From Rickettsiales bacterium (GTDB lineage: Bacteria; Pseudomonadota; Alphaproteobacteria; Rickettsiales; UBA8987): a stretch of 64,000 nt of DNA. The notes beneath the pieces were generated by a model, which made no database searches, was not told the DNA's origin, and was given only the letters and a program-made list of their open reading frames with translations. The stretch spans positions 1 to 64,000 of the forward strand of contig JAHDCD010000008.1 of assembly GCA_020630095.1 (NCBI GenBank), read 5' to 3'. Below, one piece after another: positions 7,627 to 16,895 of this stretch (its first letter is position 1; each line of letters begins with the position of its first letter). The position numbers and the translations under genes were made by a program.

Positions 7627-10318
7627 GCCTTCTTAATAGCTGTAAAAAGCTAACTAATCCAATTAAAATAAATGCTGGCAAGTAAGCCCAATATTTATTC
7701 GGCTGATCTTGCGATATATAAACCTCATTAACAATAATATCGAATTGCGGTACAAAACCTTTTATAATCGTACCAAATGGCACTTCATAAATGTCCTGAT
7801 TTGAAGCGTTCGTTTGATAATATTCCAAGCCTATATTTTCTAAATTATCTTTAAGTGACGCGCTTGAAGTTATTTCCAGCTCTTTATTAAATCTAACTAA
7901 ATCACCAGACTCCGCCACACCTTCACCTTTTATTAACAAAGTTTTACCAACCTCAAATTGACTCTTACCTAATTCAACATATTTAGGGTAAACTTTATCA
8001 ACCGCAGTTTGCGGAATAAATATCATTATTGCAGCTAATATAAGTGCCGCCGATTCATAGAATCTATTCTTAATTAAGAACCAACCTTGAATACCAGATG
8101 ATAATATAAGTATCGCAAAGCACGCGTAAGCGAAAATAAATAGGCCATCCCAAATGCTAGTTACGCCGTATAAAATAAGGTCAGTATTAAATAGGAAGAA
8201 AAATGGCAAAACTGCTGTACGCAATGAATACATAAATGCCACGCAACCAGTTTTAATTGGATTCGCGCCAGATATACTTGCCGCGGCAAAACTCGCCAAT
8301 CCCACAGGAGGCGTAACATCGGCCATAATACCGAAATAGAATACAAATAAATGCACCGCAATTAATGGCACAATTAAGCCATTCTGCGCACCAATTGAAA
8401 CTACAATTCCAGCCATAAGCTGAGATACAATAATATAGTTCGCCGTAGTAGGTAAACCCATACCAAGTATTATACAAATTACCGCGGTTAACAGTAATAA
8501 TACCATTATAGAATCCCCCGCAACATTGCCTACAATTTCAATTAAAAGTGGGCCAAGTCCAGATTGCGTAACCGCGCCAACAATAATACCTGCCGCCGCT
8601 GTAGCACAAGCAATACCAACCATATTACGCGCACCTGCAACCATGCCATCAAAAAAGTCGGAAATACCTTCTTTTAAACGTATCTTCCAACGGCCAGAGC
8701 GCCTAAATGCCGCCTTTAACGGCTTATGGGTGATCACAATGAATATCATCAACATTGTAGCCATAAGCGCAGACTTTCCAGGGGAATATTGCTCAATCAT
8801 TAAGTTCCAAATAAGTACAATTATCGGCAACACATAATATGCACCCGTAACTGCCGTAGCACCAGTTTCTGGAATGTTTCTTATTGGCGCTTCCGCATCA
8901 TCAATTTCAAGATTCGCCTTTTTAGACGCTCGCCAAACAAGGAAAACGTAAGCTACAAAAATAAGCGCATAAACTATCCAATTATAAAATTGCGCCACAA
9001 AATCATATTGCTGCTCAAGTGCTTTTAATCCTGAATCACCAAATATTAAATTAATCAGCCCAGCTAAAATAATGGCAGATGCAACTGTAATGCTCCCAAA
9101 TAAAGTGCGCATATACCATTTATGTTTAACGGCTTTTGGCAAACCAACCATGTTGGCTTTTAGCGCCTCCAAATGCACCATATAAAGTAGTGCTATATAA
9201 GATATTACCGCTGGCAAAAACGCGTGCTGAATAACCTGAGTTAATGGAATATTCAAATACCCTACCATTAAGAACGCCGCCGCCCCCATAACTGGTGGCA
9301 TAATTTGACCATTCACACTTGCCGCAACTTCAACTGCACCAGCCTTTTCTGCACTAAAGCCTACGCGCTTCATCAATGGAATGGTAAATGTTCCCGTAGT
9401 AACTGTATTCGCAATGGATGAGCCAGATATTAATCCTGTCATCCCTGAAGATAAAACCGCGGCCTTTGCTGGCCCACCGCGTAAATGCCCAAGTAACGAG
9501 AACGCTAATTTAATGAAATAATTACCAGCGCCCGCTTTATCTAATAATGAGCCGAATAATACGAATAAAAATACAAAGCTTGCTGAAACTTCTAACGGCT
9601 TGCCAAATACACCTTCGGTAGTAAGCCATTGCAATTCCATCACCTTCTCAAAGCTTTTAGACTTTATTCTAAGTAATTCAGGCATCCAAGATGATTCAGA
9701 AAGTAACGTATAACTTAAGAAAATAAGCGCCAATATAACTAATGGAAGCCCTAGTGAACGGCGCGTTGCTTCAAGTAAGCAAAGTAAACCAAGCCCCGCA
9801 ATAACTATCCATTGAAACTCTGAGTTACCGCTATTATTGGCGATATCTTCGTACCAAATTATTATAAATAACGTACAGAAAACTGATAAAATAAGGAACA
9901 CCCAATCATACCAAGGCACTTTTGTGCGGCTACAATATTTCGTGGCAGGAAATGCCAAAAAGCTTAAGAAAAACGCAAATGCCAAATGATACGTGCGCAC
10001 CTTGGTGCTATCCATAACGAATGAAAAGCGTGTACAATCGTAAGTAAGCTCACCACCTATAAACTCAAGTGCACCTTTTACCGCCCAAGAATTAAAGAAA
10101 AAGTTCAGCGAATTACAAATGCCAATATCCCATCCCCATTCAGATATTTTTGTATCCAATATATTCGGTAATTCAGATGCTGCATATAACTGGAATAAAG
10201 ACCAGAAAAACGCTACCCACAGCATTAGGTTAAGAACTATCTTAGATTGCGGCTGCCTACCGCCTAAATCAACTTCTTGTACTAAATTATCAAACTTCGA
10301 ACTAGCTGTATCAGTCAT
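7619..10318 (-). CDS. TRAP transporter permease, fused 4TM/12TM subunits
   Basis: An 899-residue membrane protein of the tripartite ATP-independent periplasmic family, in which the small DctQ-like and large DctM-like subunits are joined. The order is: a hydrophilic N-terminus, an early group of membrane segments (about residues 30-250), the large permease part with GLISGSSIANTVTTGTF and MGLPTTANYIIV, and a C-terminal soluble region (about 760-870) ending in a final membrane helix. Fusions of this kind usually work with a TAXI-type solute receptor, often for C4-dicarboxylates or glutamate; none is adjacent. The substrate is unknown. It is first in an operon with ispA and pdxH. Confidence 0.93.
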   Translation of the reverse strand: MTDTASSKFDNLVQEVDLGGRQPQSKIVLNLMLWVAFFWSLFQLYAASELPNILDTKISEWGWDIGICNSLNFFFNSWAVKGALEFIGGELTYDCTRFSFVMDSTKVRTYHLAFAFFLSFLAFPATKYCSRTKVPWYDWVFLILSVFCTLFIIIWYEDIANNSGNSEFQWIVIAGLGLLCLLEATRRSLGLPLVILALIFLSYTLLSESSWMPELLRIKSKSFEKVMELQWLTTEGVFGKPLEVSASFVFLFVLFGSLLDKAGAGNYFIKLAFSLLGHLRGGPAKAAVLSSGMTGLISGSSIANTVTTGTFTIPLMKRVGFSAEKAGAVEVAASVNGQIMPPVMGAAAFLMVGYLNIPLTQVIQHAFLPAVISYIALLYMVHLEALKANMVGLPKAVKHKWYMRTLFGSITVASAIILAGLINLIFGDSGLKALEQQYDFVAQFYNWIVYALIFVAYVFLVWRASKKANLEIDDAEAPIRNIPETGATAVTGAYYVLPIIVLIWNLMIEQYSPGKSALMATMLMIFIVITHKPLKAAFRRSGRWKIRLKEGISDFFDGMVAGARNMVGIACATAAAGIIVGAVTQSGLGPLLIEIVGNVAGDSIMVLLLLTAVICIILGMGLPTTANYIIVSQLMAGIVVSIGAQNGLIVPLIAVHLFVFYFGIMADVTPPVGLASFAAASISGANPIKTGCVAFMYSLRTAVLPFFFLFNTDLILYGVTSIWDGLFIFAYACFAILILSSGIQGWFLIKNRFYESAALILAAIMIFIPQTAVDKVYPKYVELGKSQFEVGKTLLIKGEGVAESGDLVRFNKELEITSSASLKDNLENIGLEYYQTNASNQDIYEVPFGTIIKGFVPQFDIIVNEVYISQDQPNKYWAYLPAFILIGLVSFLQLLRRRA

Positions 10319-10322
10319 ACAT

Positions 10323-10460
10323 TATAGTAAATTCTAATTTACAATGCATTAGCATTTAAATTTGGATTTACTATCAAGAGTGGCGTAAGTCACTCTTGCG
10401 CGGCGTAGCCAGCGAATCTAATTTTCAATAAGAACTTATTGAAAGTTAGAAAAGGCTATA
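10323..10460 (+). repeat. Family A MITE-like element, copy A1
   Basis: It begins TATAGTAAATTCTAATTT and ends AGAAAAGGCTATA. Inside are a hairpin (AAGAGTG pairing with CACTCTT) and the core at 10399-10414, CGCGGC-GTA-GCC-A-GCG. This is the same fold as other copies, with compensating stem changes. Confidence 0.8.
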
Positions 10461-10544
10461 ATTTAAACTACAACAAATGTGATACTTTTACCGCCATCCC
10501 TTTGCAAGGTTAAATATTAGGTGACCATTAGTTTTGTTTGGTTG

Positions 10545-10806
10545 TGATAGGCACTTCCAGAGCAACTTCATTTATGTTTATAATGATAAGGTAAATCGTG
10601 AATAAGGTATGGAAACAGTATAAAAATGCTCAAAAATGCCCAAAAAGTTGCATTTTTTCTTCATTTTTTAACAAAAAATGGACTGTTTTTTATAGGAAAT
10701 ATCCTAACTGCCATTGAAATATAAGGATATTTTGCAAAAAGTACCTACAAAATATATTTTTTGAAAGATTCTAAGAGATTTTTAATTTTCTATATTCTGG
10801 AATCTG
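10545..10806 (-). repeat. Family B repeat, copy B1 (inverted)
   Basis: Read on the minus strand it contains TTCCAGAATATAGAAAA, then ATCCTTATATTTCAATGGC (block at 10710-10726 on the plus strand), then a run pairing CATTTTTTG with AAAAAATG. Finally CTCTGGAAGTGCCTA lies near the far end. The same blocks occur in the same order in B2 and B3. The boundaries are approximate. Confidence 0.75.
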
Positions 10807-10837
10807 CAGTTAATTAATAACTTATACTTTCACTAAA

Positions 10838-12784
10838 CTAAGCTCTATTAGCCCATAGTTCTTTTGAGCAATCAGCCATAATATTTGATGCTCGCAATAC
10901 TGGGTTCGTCTGATAGAAATCTTTCTCGTCAATAGTAACCGCATCATGACCGATAGTTTTAGCGGTCTTTTTAGTAACCCATTTAGCTTCCACTATTTCA
11001 TCAAGAGTATCAAAAATAGGGTTAATCTCTACCATACGCTCACGAATTTCTGTAATAGTAGAATAACGTTCTTCAACGTTTAAAGTTTCTGCTAACTTAT
11101 TGATTATCTTATAATCAGCCATTGCATCACCCACAGGGAAAACGCACATTTGAGAACGCTGAACACGCCCTTCTAAGTTCACATAAGTCCCATGCTTTTC
11201 TGTAAATGCTGCCGCAGGTAAAATAACATCAGCCTCGTTAGCACCTGCATCACCATGTGAGCCAATATAAATTACAAACTTTCCTTCTAATTTAGCTGCT
11301 TCAATTTCATCCGCACCTAAAAGAATAATCGTTTCAGCATTTTCTAATTTTTGCGATGTTGTGGTTTTCTCGTTAGATACAAAACCTAAATCTAATGCCC
11401 CAACCTTAGAGGCATCTTTAACTAATACGTTAACTTCACCAGCTTTATTAGCATCTTCTAAGATTGCATCCCAATCTTGTCGGCTAGCTAATGACTCACC
11501 AAGGATAACTAAAGGCTTCTTAGCGCCTTTTAAGAAATCGAATTTAACCTCATTACCTAAATTCTCAGTTGGGTAGTTAAATATGCCACCATCACCAATA
11601 ATTCCAACCTTAGTTCCATTTTGAACCACAGTTTTACGAATTCTAGCATTAACTAAAGCTGCGTCATAACGCGGATTAGTACCAATGATTAAAATTTTAT
11701 CAGCTTCTTCAGTCCCTTCAATTGTACTGTTGAAAATATACCCAGCGCGGTTCGTAGTTGAGTAATTCTCATCATTCAATCTACAATCATATTCTGCATT
11801 AATACCTTCCGCTAAATCTTTTAGCGCTGTAATAGATTCTGCATCAGCTAATCCACCAACTAATGCTAATGTTTTTGAATTTTTTATTTTTGCCGAAGCT
11901 CTCTCAATCGCCATATCCCATGTGCAATCCTTGAACTTGCCGTCAATTTTTATAAATGGCTTATCTAAGCGCTGATTCAGTAACCCGTCATAACAATAAC
12001 GCGCCTTATCTGTAATCCAGTCTTCATTTATTTCATCGTTCGAGCGTGGCACAACACGCATAACTTCATTACCCTTTGAATCTATACGAATAGACGAACC
12101 AACCGCATCCATAACATCAATACCTTCCGTACGTTTTAATTCCCATGAACGAGCCTTAAACGCATACGGCTTACTTGTTAATGCACCAACAGGGCATAAA
12201 TCTACAATGTTACCAGAAAGTTCAGATGTAATATTTTGTGCAATGAAAGTCCCAACTTCCATATCCTCACCGCGGCCAGTAGCACCAAGCTGAGATGTGC
12301 CAGCAATATCATCCATAAAGCGAATACAGCGCGTACACTGAATACAGCGAGTCATAACTGTTTTAACTAATGGGCCAAGCTCTTTATCCTTTACAGCGCG
12401 CTTTTCTTCTTCATAGCGCGAACCAGATTTGCCATAAGCAACTGCTTGGTCTTGTAAGTCGCACTCACCACCTTGATCACAAATAGGACAATCTAAAGGG
12501 TGGTTAATAAGTAAGAATTCCATAACTCCTTCGCGCGCCTTCTTTACCATTGGCGTATCAGTATGGATTTTCATACCATCACCACATGGCATAGCGCAAG
12601 AAGCGGCAGGCTTTGGCGGGCCACCTTCAATTTCAACTAAGCACATACGGCAGTTACCAGCAATTTGAAGTTTATCATGATAACAAAAGCGTGGCACTTC
12701 CACACCAGCCTTATCCGCAACTTGGATAACACTCATTCCTTGTTCAAATTCAATATCTTTTCCGTTTATACTAGCTATCGGCAT
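10838..12784 (-). CDS. nuoG: NADH-quinone oxidoreductase subunit G
   Basis: The 75-kDa iron-sulfur subunit of respiratory complex I, carrying clusters N1b, N4 and N5 in the peripheral arm. Cluster ligands are visible in PRFCYHDKL, NCRMCLVEI, the HPLDCPICDQGGECDLQ stretch, CIQCTRCIRF and VDLCPVGALTSKP. The ATG at 12784 (MPIASINGKDI) is chosen because homology starts there; the longer frame to 12964 overlaps alaS and has no family similarity. The protein is 648 residues. It lies alone, far from the nuoK-N cluster and from nuoB. Its start is 52 bases from the preferred alaS start, so the two promoters share a very small space. Confidence 0.96.
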   Translation of the reverse strand: MPIASINGKDIEFEQGMSVIQVADKAGVEVPRFCYHDKLQIAGNCRMCLVEIEGGPPKPAASCAMPCGDGMKIHTDTPMVKKAREGVMEFLLINHPLDCPICDQGGECDLQDQAVAYGKSGSRYEEEKRAVKDKELGPLVKTVMTRCIQCTRCIRFMDDIAGTSQLGATGRGEDMEVGTFIAQNITSELSGNIVDLCPVGALTSKPYAFKARSWELKRTEGIDVMDAVGSSIRIDSKGNEVMRVVPRSNDEINEDWITDKARYCYDGLLNQRLDKPFIKIDGKFKDCTWDMAIERASAKIKNSKTLALVGGLADAESITALKDLAEGINAEYDCRLNDENYSTTNRAGYIFNSTIEGTEEADKILIIGTNPRYDAALVNARIRKTVVQNGTKVGIIGDGGIFNYPTENLGNEVKFDFLKGAKKPLVILGESLASRQDWDAILEDANKAGEVNVLVKDASKVGALDLGFVSNEKTTTSQKLENAETIILLGADEIEAAKLEGKFVIYIGSHGDAGANEADVILPAAAFTEKHGTYVNLEGRVQRSQMCVFPVGDAMADYKIINKLAETLNVEERYSTITEIRERMVEINPIFDTLDEIVEAKWVTKKTAKTIGHDAVTIDEKDFYQTNPVLRASNIMADCSKELWANRA

Positions 12785-12836
12785 GGCGTTTTTATATATT
12801 GTATAAAATTCAATGGCAATTATAAATGCACCTGAA

Positions 12837-15338
12837 ATGAGCGAGTTAAAACAAATAAGAGAAACCTTCATCGAGTTCTTTAAAAAAAATGGACATACTG
12901 AGCTAAAATCTAGCCCGTTAGTTCCGCATAATGATCCTACCTTAATGTTTACTAATGCCGGCATGGTGCAGTTTAAAAACGTATTTACCGGTAATGAGCA
13001 GCGCCCCGCTCCTTCAGTGGTGTCATCACAAAAATGTGTCCGCGCTGGCGGTAAGCATAATGACCTTGATAACGTAGGCTACACCGCTCGTCATCATACA
13101 TTCTTTGAAATGTTGGGTAATTTCTCGTTCGGTGATTACTTTAAAGAAGATGCTATTAAGATGGCATACGACTTAATCACTAAAGATTACGGCATACCAA
13201 AAGATAAATTGTACTTTACCACCTTCCACACAGATGATGAAGCGTATAATATATGGAAGAAAATTTTAGGTTCAGAAGATAGAATTATCAAAATCAATAC
13301 TAACGATAACTTTTGGTCAATGGGCAATACGGGGCCTTGTGGACCATGTTCAGAAATATTTTATGATCATGGCGATCATATTTGGGGTGGTTTACCAGGA
13401 ACGGCGGAAGAAGATGGTGATAGGTTTATAGAAATTTGGAATCTTGTATTCATGCAATATGATAGGCAAGAAGATGGAGAGATGAAATCACTACCTAAAC
13501 CATCCATTGATACTGGCATGGGCTTAGAGCGAATGGCAGCTTTATTACAAGGAAAGCACAGCAATTATGAGATAGATTTATTTGAACATTTAATCGATAA
13601 TATTCAATCTAATATTCCTAATAAAGTTGAAACAGATAACTCATCACTTCGTGTAATCGCGGATCATTTGCGTTCAACTTCATTCTTAATTGCTGATGGT
13701 GTAACGCCATCAAATGAGGGGCGCGGTTATGTGCTTCGTAGAATAATGCGCCGCGCAATGCGCCACGCTCATCAACTAGGTTGCGCTGACCCGTTAATGC
13801 ATAAATTAGTAAATTCGTTAACAAGCGAAATGGCTGATTTCTTCCCTGAATTAAATAAAGCAAAGCCACTTATTGAACGTACGTTGTTTAAAGAAGAAGA
13901 GGCATTTAAACGCACGTTAGAGCGTGGCTTAAAACTGTTAGATGATGAGTCAAATGCCCTGAAATCAGGCGATTCATTAAAAGGTGATGTTGCATTTAAG
14001 TTATACGACACTTATGGCTTCCCACTAGATTTAACGCAGGACATTCTACGTTCTCGCGAAGTTGAAGTTGATACAAAAGGTTTTGAAGAATCTATGCAGG
14101 AGCAAAAGGAAAGAGCGCGTGCCGCATGGCAAGGTTCTGGTAGTAAAGAGGAAGAGAAAATATGGTTTGAATTGGCTGATGAATTTCCAGCAACAGAGTT
14201 TTTAGGCTATTCAACCCTCCAAGCGCAAGGGCAGGTGTTAAAAGTAATTGATAATAAATATATAATTACAAATCAAACTCCATTTTATGCGCGCTCAGGC
14301 GGTCAGGAAGGTGATCACGGCACGCTTGCAGGAGTTTCAATAACGGATACAATAAAAAAGCAACATTTCCATGTTCATGTTGTTAAAGATGCTTCTGAAA
14401 TTAAAGAAGGTGATAATGTTGAATTAAAAGTTAATTCTGAACGTAGAGAAAAACTTAAATGTAATCATTCTGCAACGCATCTATTACACAAAATTTTGCG
14501 CGATACTCTAGGCGATCATATTGTTCAAAAAGGTTCTTTAGTGGATGCTGATTACTTCCGCTTTGATTTTTCTCACGATGAACAATTAAGCACTTCCGCG
14601 ATAAAAAATATCGAAGATAAGGTAAATAGTGCAATTTTAAAAAATAAATCTGCACTAACAGAAATTTCATCACCAGATGAAGCTGTTGAAAAAGGCGCAC
14701 TCGCACTATTCGGTGAAAAATATGGCGATGAAGTTCGCGTAGTTTCAATGGGCGATTCAGTTGAGCTATGTGGTGGAACTCACATTAAACGCACTGGTGA
14801 TATCGGTTTGTTTAAAATAATCAAGGAAGGTTCAATAGCCTCTGGAATCAGGCGTGTTGAGTGTGTAACTGGTGATAAAGCCGTGCAATATTATGACACT
14901 CAAATTATCACGCGCGATACCGAAATTGATGATCTTAAAAATAAAATCAAACAGCTTAATTCAGATTTAAAGAATGCCAAAAAAGCTGGAGCTAAAGCTA
15001 ATGAAAAAGAAGAGTTTATTGGCGAAGTTACATTTAAATACTTAGTTCAAGACGGTGTGTCCATTAATGATTTGCGCGAGGTTGCATCTACTTATAAATC
15101 TAACAAAAATACAATAGGTGCAATAATCGCATGCGAAGATAATAAGGTGGGTATTATTTGCACAGTTTCAGATAATTTAACTACAAAGTTCTCAGCCGTT
15201 GATATGGTAAAAGAAGCTTCGGGAATACTTGGTGGTAAAGGTGGTGGCGGTAAGCCAAACTTTGCCCAAGCTGGGGGCTCAAATTTTGCTAACGCAGAAA
15301 AAGCTATCAATAAAATCAAACAAATTATAAATAGTTAA
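12837..15338 (+). CDS. alaS: Alanyl-tRNA synthetase
   Basis: Charges tRNA-Ala and edits mischarged Ser/Gly. Motif 2 and 3 regions are clear (SPLVPHNDPTLMFTNAGM, GMGLERMA). The editing domain has HSATHLLHKIL and CGGTHIKRTGDIG with the zinc-site His/Cys pattern, and the C-terminal domain ends with the glycine-rich GGKGGGGKPNFAQAGG. The ATG at 12837 (MSELKQIRETF) is preferred because family members begin about there; an in-frame ATG at 12813 adds eight residues. It is 833 residues from this start. It diverges from nuoG and is followed after one base by the HIT gene. Confidence 0.97.
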   Translation: MSELKQIRETFIEFFKKNGHTELKSSPLVPHNDPTLMFTNAGMVQFKNVFTGNEQRPAPSVVSSQKCVRAGGKHNDLDNVGYTARHHTFFEMLGNFSFGDYFKEDAIKMAYDLITKDYGIPKDKLYFTTFHTDDEAYNIWKKILGSEDRIIKINTNDNFWSMGNTGPCGPCSEIFYDHGDHIWGGLPGTAEEDGDRFIEIWNLVFMQYDRQEDGEMKSLPKPSIDTGMGLERMAALLQGKHSNYEIDLFEHLIDNIQSNIPNKVETDNSSLRVIADHLRSTSFLIADGVTPSNEGRGYVLRRIMRRAMRHAHQLGCADPLMHKLVNSLTSEMADFFPELNKAKPLIERTLFKEEEAFKRTLERGLKLLDDESNALKSGDSLKGDVAFKLYDTYGFPLDLTQDILRSREVEVDTKGFEESMQEQKERARAAWQGSGSKEEEKIWFELADEFPATEFLGYSTLQAQGQVLKVIDNKYIITNQTPFYARSGGQEGDHGTLAGVSITDTIKKQHFHVHVVKDASEIKEGDNVELKVNSERREKLKCNHSATHLLHKILRDTLGDHIVQKGSLVDADYFRFDFSHDEQLSTSAIKNIEDKVNSAILKNKSALTEISSPDEAVEKGALALFGEKYGDEVRVVSMGDSVELCGGTHIKRTGDIGLFKIIKEGSIASGIRRVECVTGDKAVQYYDTQIITRDTEIDDLKNKIKQLNSDLKNAKKAGAKANEKEEFIGEVTFKYLVQDGVSINDLREVASTYKSNKNTIGAIIACEDNKVGIICTVSDNLTTKFSAVDMVKEASGILGGKGGGGKPNFAQAGGSNFANAEKAINKIKQIINS

Positions 15339-15339
15339 C

Positions 15340-15738
15340 ATGTTCATTATTGATCAAAAATTAGAAGCGGATAGTCATTACTTTACAAAGCTTAACCTAT
15401 GCCAAGTTAGGCTTATGGATGACCAAAATTTCCCATGGATTTTACTAATCCCTGAAATTGAAGGTTTAACTGAACTTACGGATCTATCTGAGGGGCAGCA
15501 GATAGCACTAATGCGCGAGATAAATTTTGTAAGTAGAAAGTTACAAGATATTTTTGCACCGGACAAAATGAATGTCGCAACACTTGGTAATCAGGTTAAG
15601 CAATTGCACATACATATTATCGGCAGGTACGAAGGTGATAATGCATGGCCTAACCCTGTATTTGGTTCATCGTCTAAACCTTATTCTGAGAAGGTGAAAA
15701 CTATCATGTTGAATAAACTAAAACCTATCTCTGAATAA
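15340..15738 (+). CDS. HIT family protein
   Basis: Histidine-triad nucleotide hydrolase or transferase of 132 residues, possibly acting on dinucleoside polyphosphates or AMP adducts. The triad region reads KQLHIHIIGRYEGD: relative to the HxHxH pattern the first His is Gln, while the middle (nucleophile) and last His are kept, a variant seen in alphaproteobacterial HIT proteins. NVATLGNQVKQLH just before it is typical. The gene starts two bases after the alaS stop and its stop overlaps the argD ATG (TAATG), so it is in one operon with both. Confidence 0.88.
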   Translation: MFIIDQKLEADSHYFTKLNLCQVRLMDDQNFPWILLIPEIEGLTELTDLSEGQQIALMREINFVSRKLQDIFAPDKMNVATLGNQVKQLHIHIIGRYEGDNAWPNPVFGSSSKPYSEKVKTIMLNKLKPISE

Positions 15739-16877
15739 TGTCTTACATTTTACCAAACTATGCCAGAATAGAAGTTACTTTTGAAAAGGGTGAGGGTGCA
15801 TATTTATATAATAATCAAGGTAAGAGATACCTTGACTTCGCATCTGGAATTGCAGTGAATTCTTTAGGGCATAACCATCCTAAAATAACCGAAGCTATTC
15901 AAATTCAAGCAGAGAAGTTAATCCATACATCTAATCTATATCATGTTGAGGGCATGGAAGAGGCTGCTTCAAAATTATGTAAGGCAAGTAATTTAGATTA
16001 TACTTTTTTCTGCAACTCAGGGGCGGAAGCAGGCGAAACAGCTATTAAAATGGTACGCCGTTACCATTGGCAAAATAAAACGGATAAAAATGAAATAATA
16101 ACATTTAACGGCGCTTTTCATGGTCGTACAATAGCAACAATATCTGCGGCTGGTAAATACCTAGAAGGCTTTGAACCTGCACTGGGCGGTTTTATTAATA
16201 TCCCCCTGAATTCAGAGGTTTTAAATCATGCTATATCAGATAAAACTGCTGCAATTATGCTTGAGCCAATTCAAGGCGAAGGTGGTATAAATGTAATACC
16301 AGAAGAAATGCTTAATGAGATCGCAGCTATTGCTAGAAAGCATAATGCTTTATTAGTAATAGATGAAGTGCAAAGCGGCATTGGTAGAACAGGAAAATTA
16401 TTTGCTTATGAATACTCAGATATTCAACCCGATATTATAATGTCGGCTAAAGGTTTAGGCTCAGGTTATCCTGTAGGGGCAGTTATTTGTTCAAAAAAAG
16501 TTGGAGATTGCATGATACCCGGAACTCATGGTTCTACTTATGGCGGCAATCCTTTAGGAATGGCGATTATTAATGCGGTTCTGGATGAAATTAATACTCA
16601 AGATTTTCTGAAAAATGTAACTAGCCTATCAACTTCATTAAGCTTTAAGTTAGAGAAAAATCTTAATCCAAAACATTCACTTCGTGGCAAAGGTTTAATG
16701 ATAGGTATTAAACTTGATGAATCACTTAATAATAAAGATATCTGTGCGGAATTGCGTGAGAAGGGGCTTTTAACTGTTCCTGCGGCGGATAATGTAATTC
16801 GTTTATTACCACCTTTAAACATTACGGAAGAGCATATTAACGAAGCAGTTGAAATTATCTCACAAGTTGTTATCTAA
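15738..16877 (+). CDS. argD: Acetylornithine aminotransferase
   Basis: PLP-dependent class III aminotransferase converting N-acetylglutamate semialdehyde to N-acetylornithine; it can also serve in lysine synthesis as the succinyldiaminopimelate enzyme. Visible signatures are FASGIAVNSLGHNHP, FCNSGAEAGE, FHGRT, EPIQGEGGI, VIDEVQSGIGRTGKLF and the PLP lysine in SAKGLGSGYPVGAV. The 379 residues are slightly short but complete. It is 18 bases upstream of argF, so two arginine-synthesis genes are adjacent. Other arg genes are not in the window. Confidence 0.94.
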   Translation: MSYILPNYARIEVTFEKGEGAYLYNNQGKRYLDFASGIAVNSLGHNHPKITEAIQIQAEKLIHTSNLYHVEGMEEAASKLCKASNLDYTFFCNSGAEAGETAIKMVRRYHWQNKTDKNEIITFNGAFHGRTIATISAAGKYLEGFEPALGGFINIPLNSEVLNHAISDKTAAIMLEPIQGEGGINVIPEEMLNEIAAIARKHNALLVIDEVQSGIGRTGKLFAYEYSDIQPDIIMSAKGLGSGYPVGAVICSKKVGDCMIPGTHGSTYGGNPLGMAIINAVLDEINTQDFLKNVTSLSTSLSFKLEKNLNPKHSLRGKGLMIGIKLDESLNNKDICAELREKGLLTVPAADNVIRLLPPLNITEEHINEAVEIISQVVI

Positions 16878-16895
16878 GTTCCTTAAGTAAAAATT

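Larger units (their letters stand above)
10319..10837. other. Intergenic region filled by two repeats
   Basis: These 519 bases between the TRAP gene and nuoG contain repeat A1 (10323-10460) and an inverted copy of repeat B (about 10545-10806). The 85 bases between them have no open frame or RNA gene that I can support. A promoter for the TRAP operon should lie at its left edge, inside or beside repeat A1. Confidence 0.7.

Noticed and set aside
8154-8837. Several frames within the TRAP gene on both strands
   Set aside because: These are shadows of the long conserved membrane protein.
12785-12964. N-terminal extension of the nuoG frame
   Set aside because: It overlaps the start of alaS on the other strand and has no similarity to NuoG; homology starts at the ATG at 12784.
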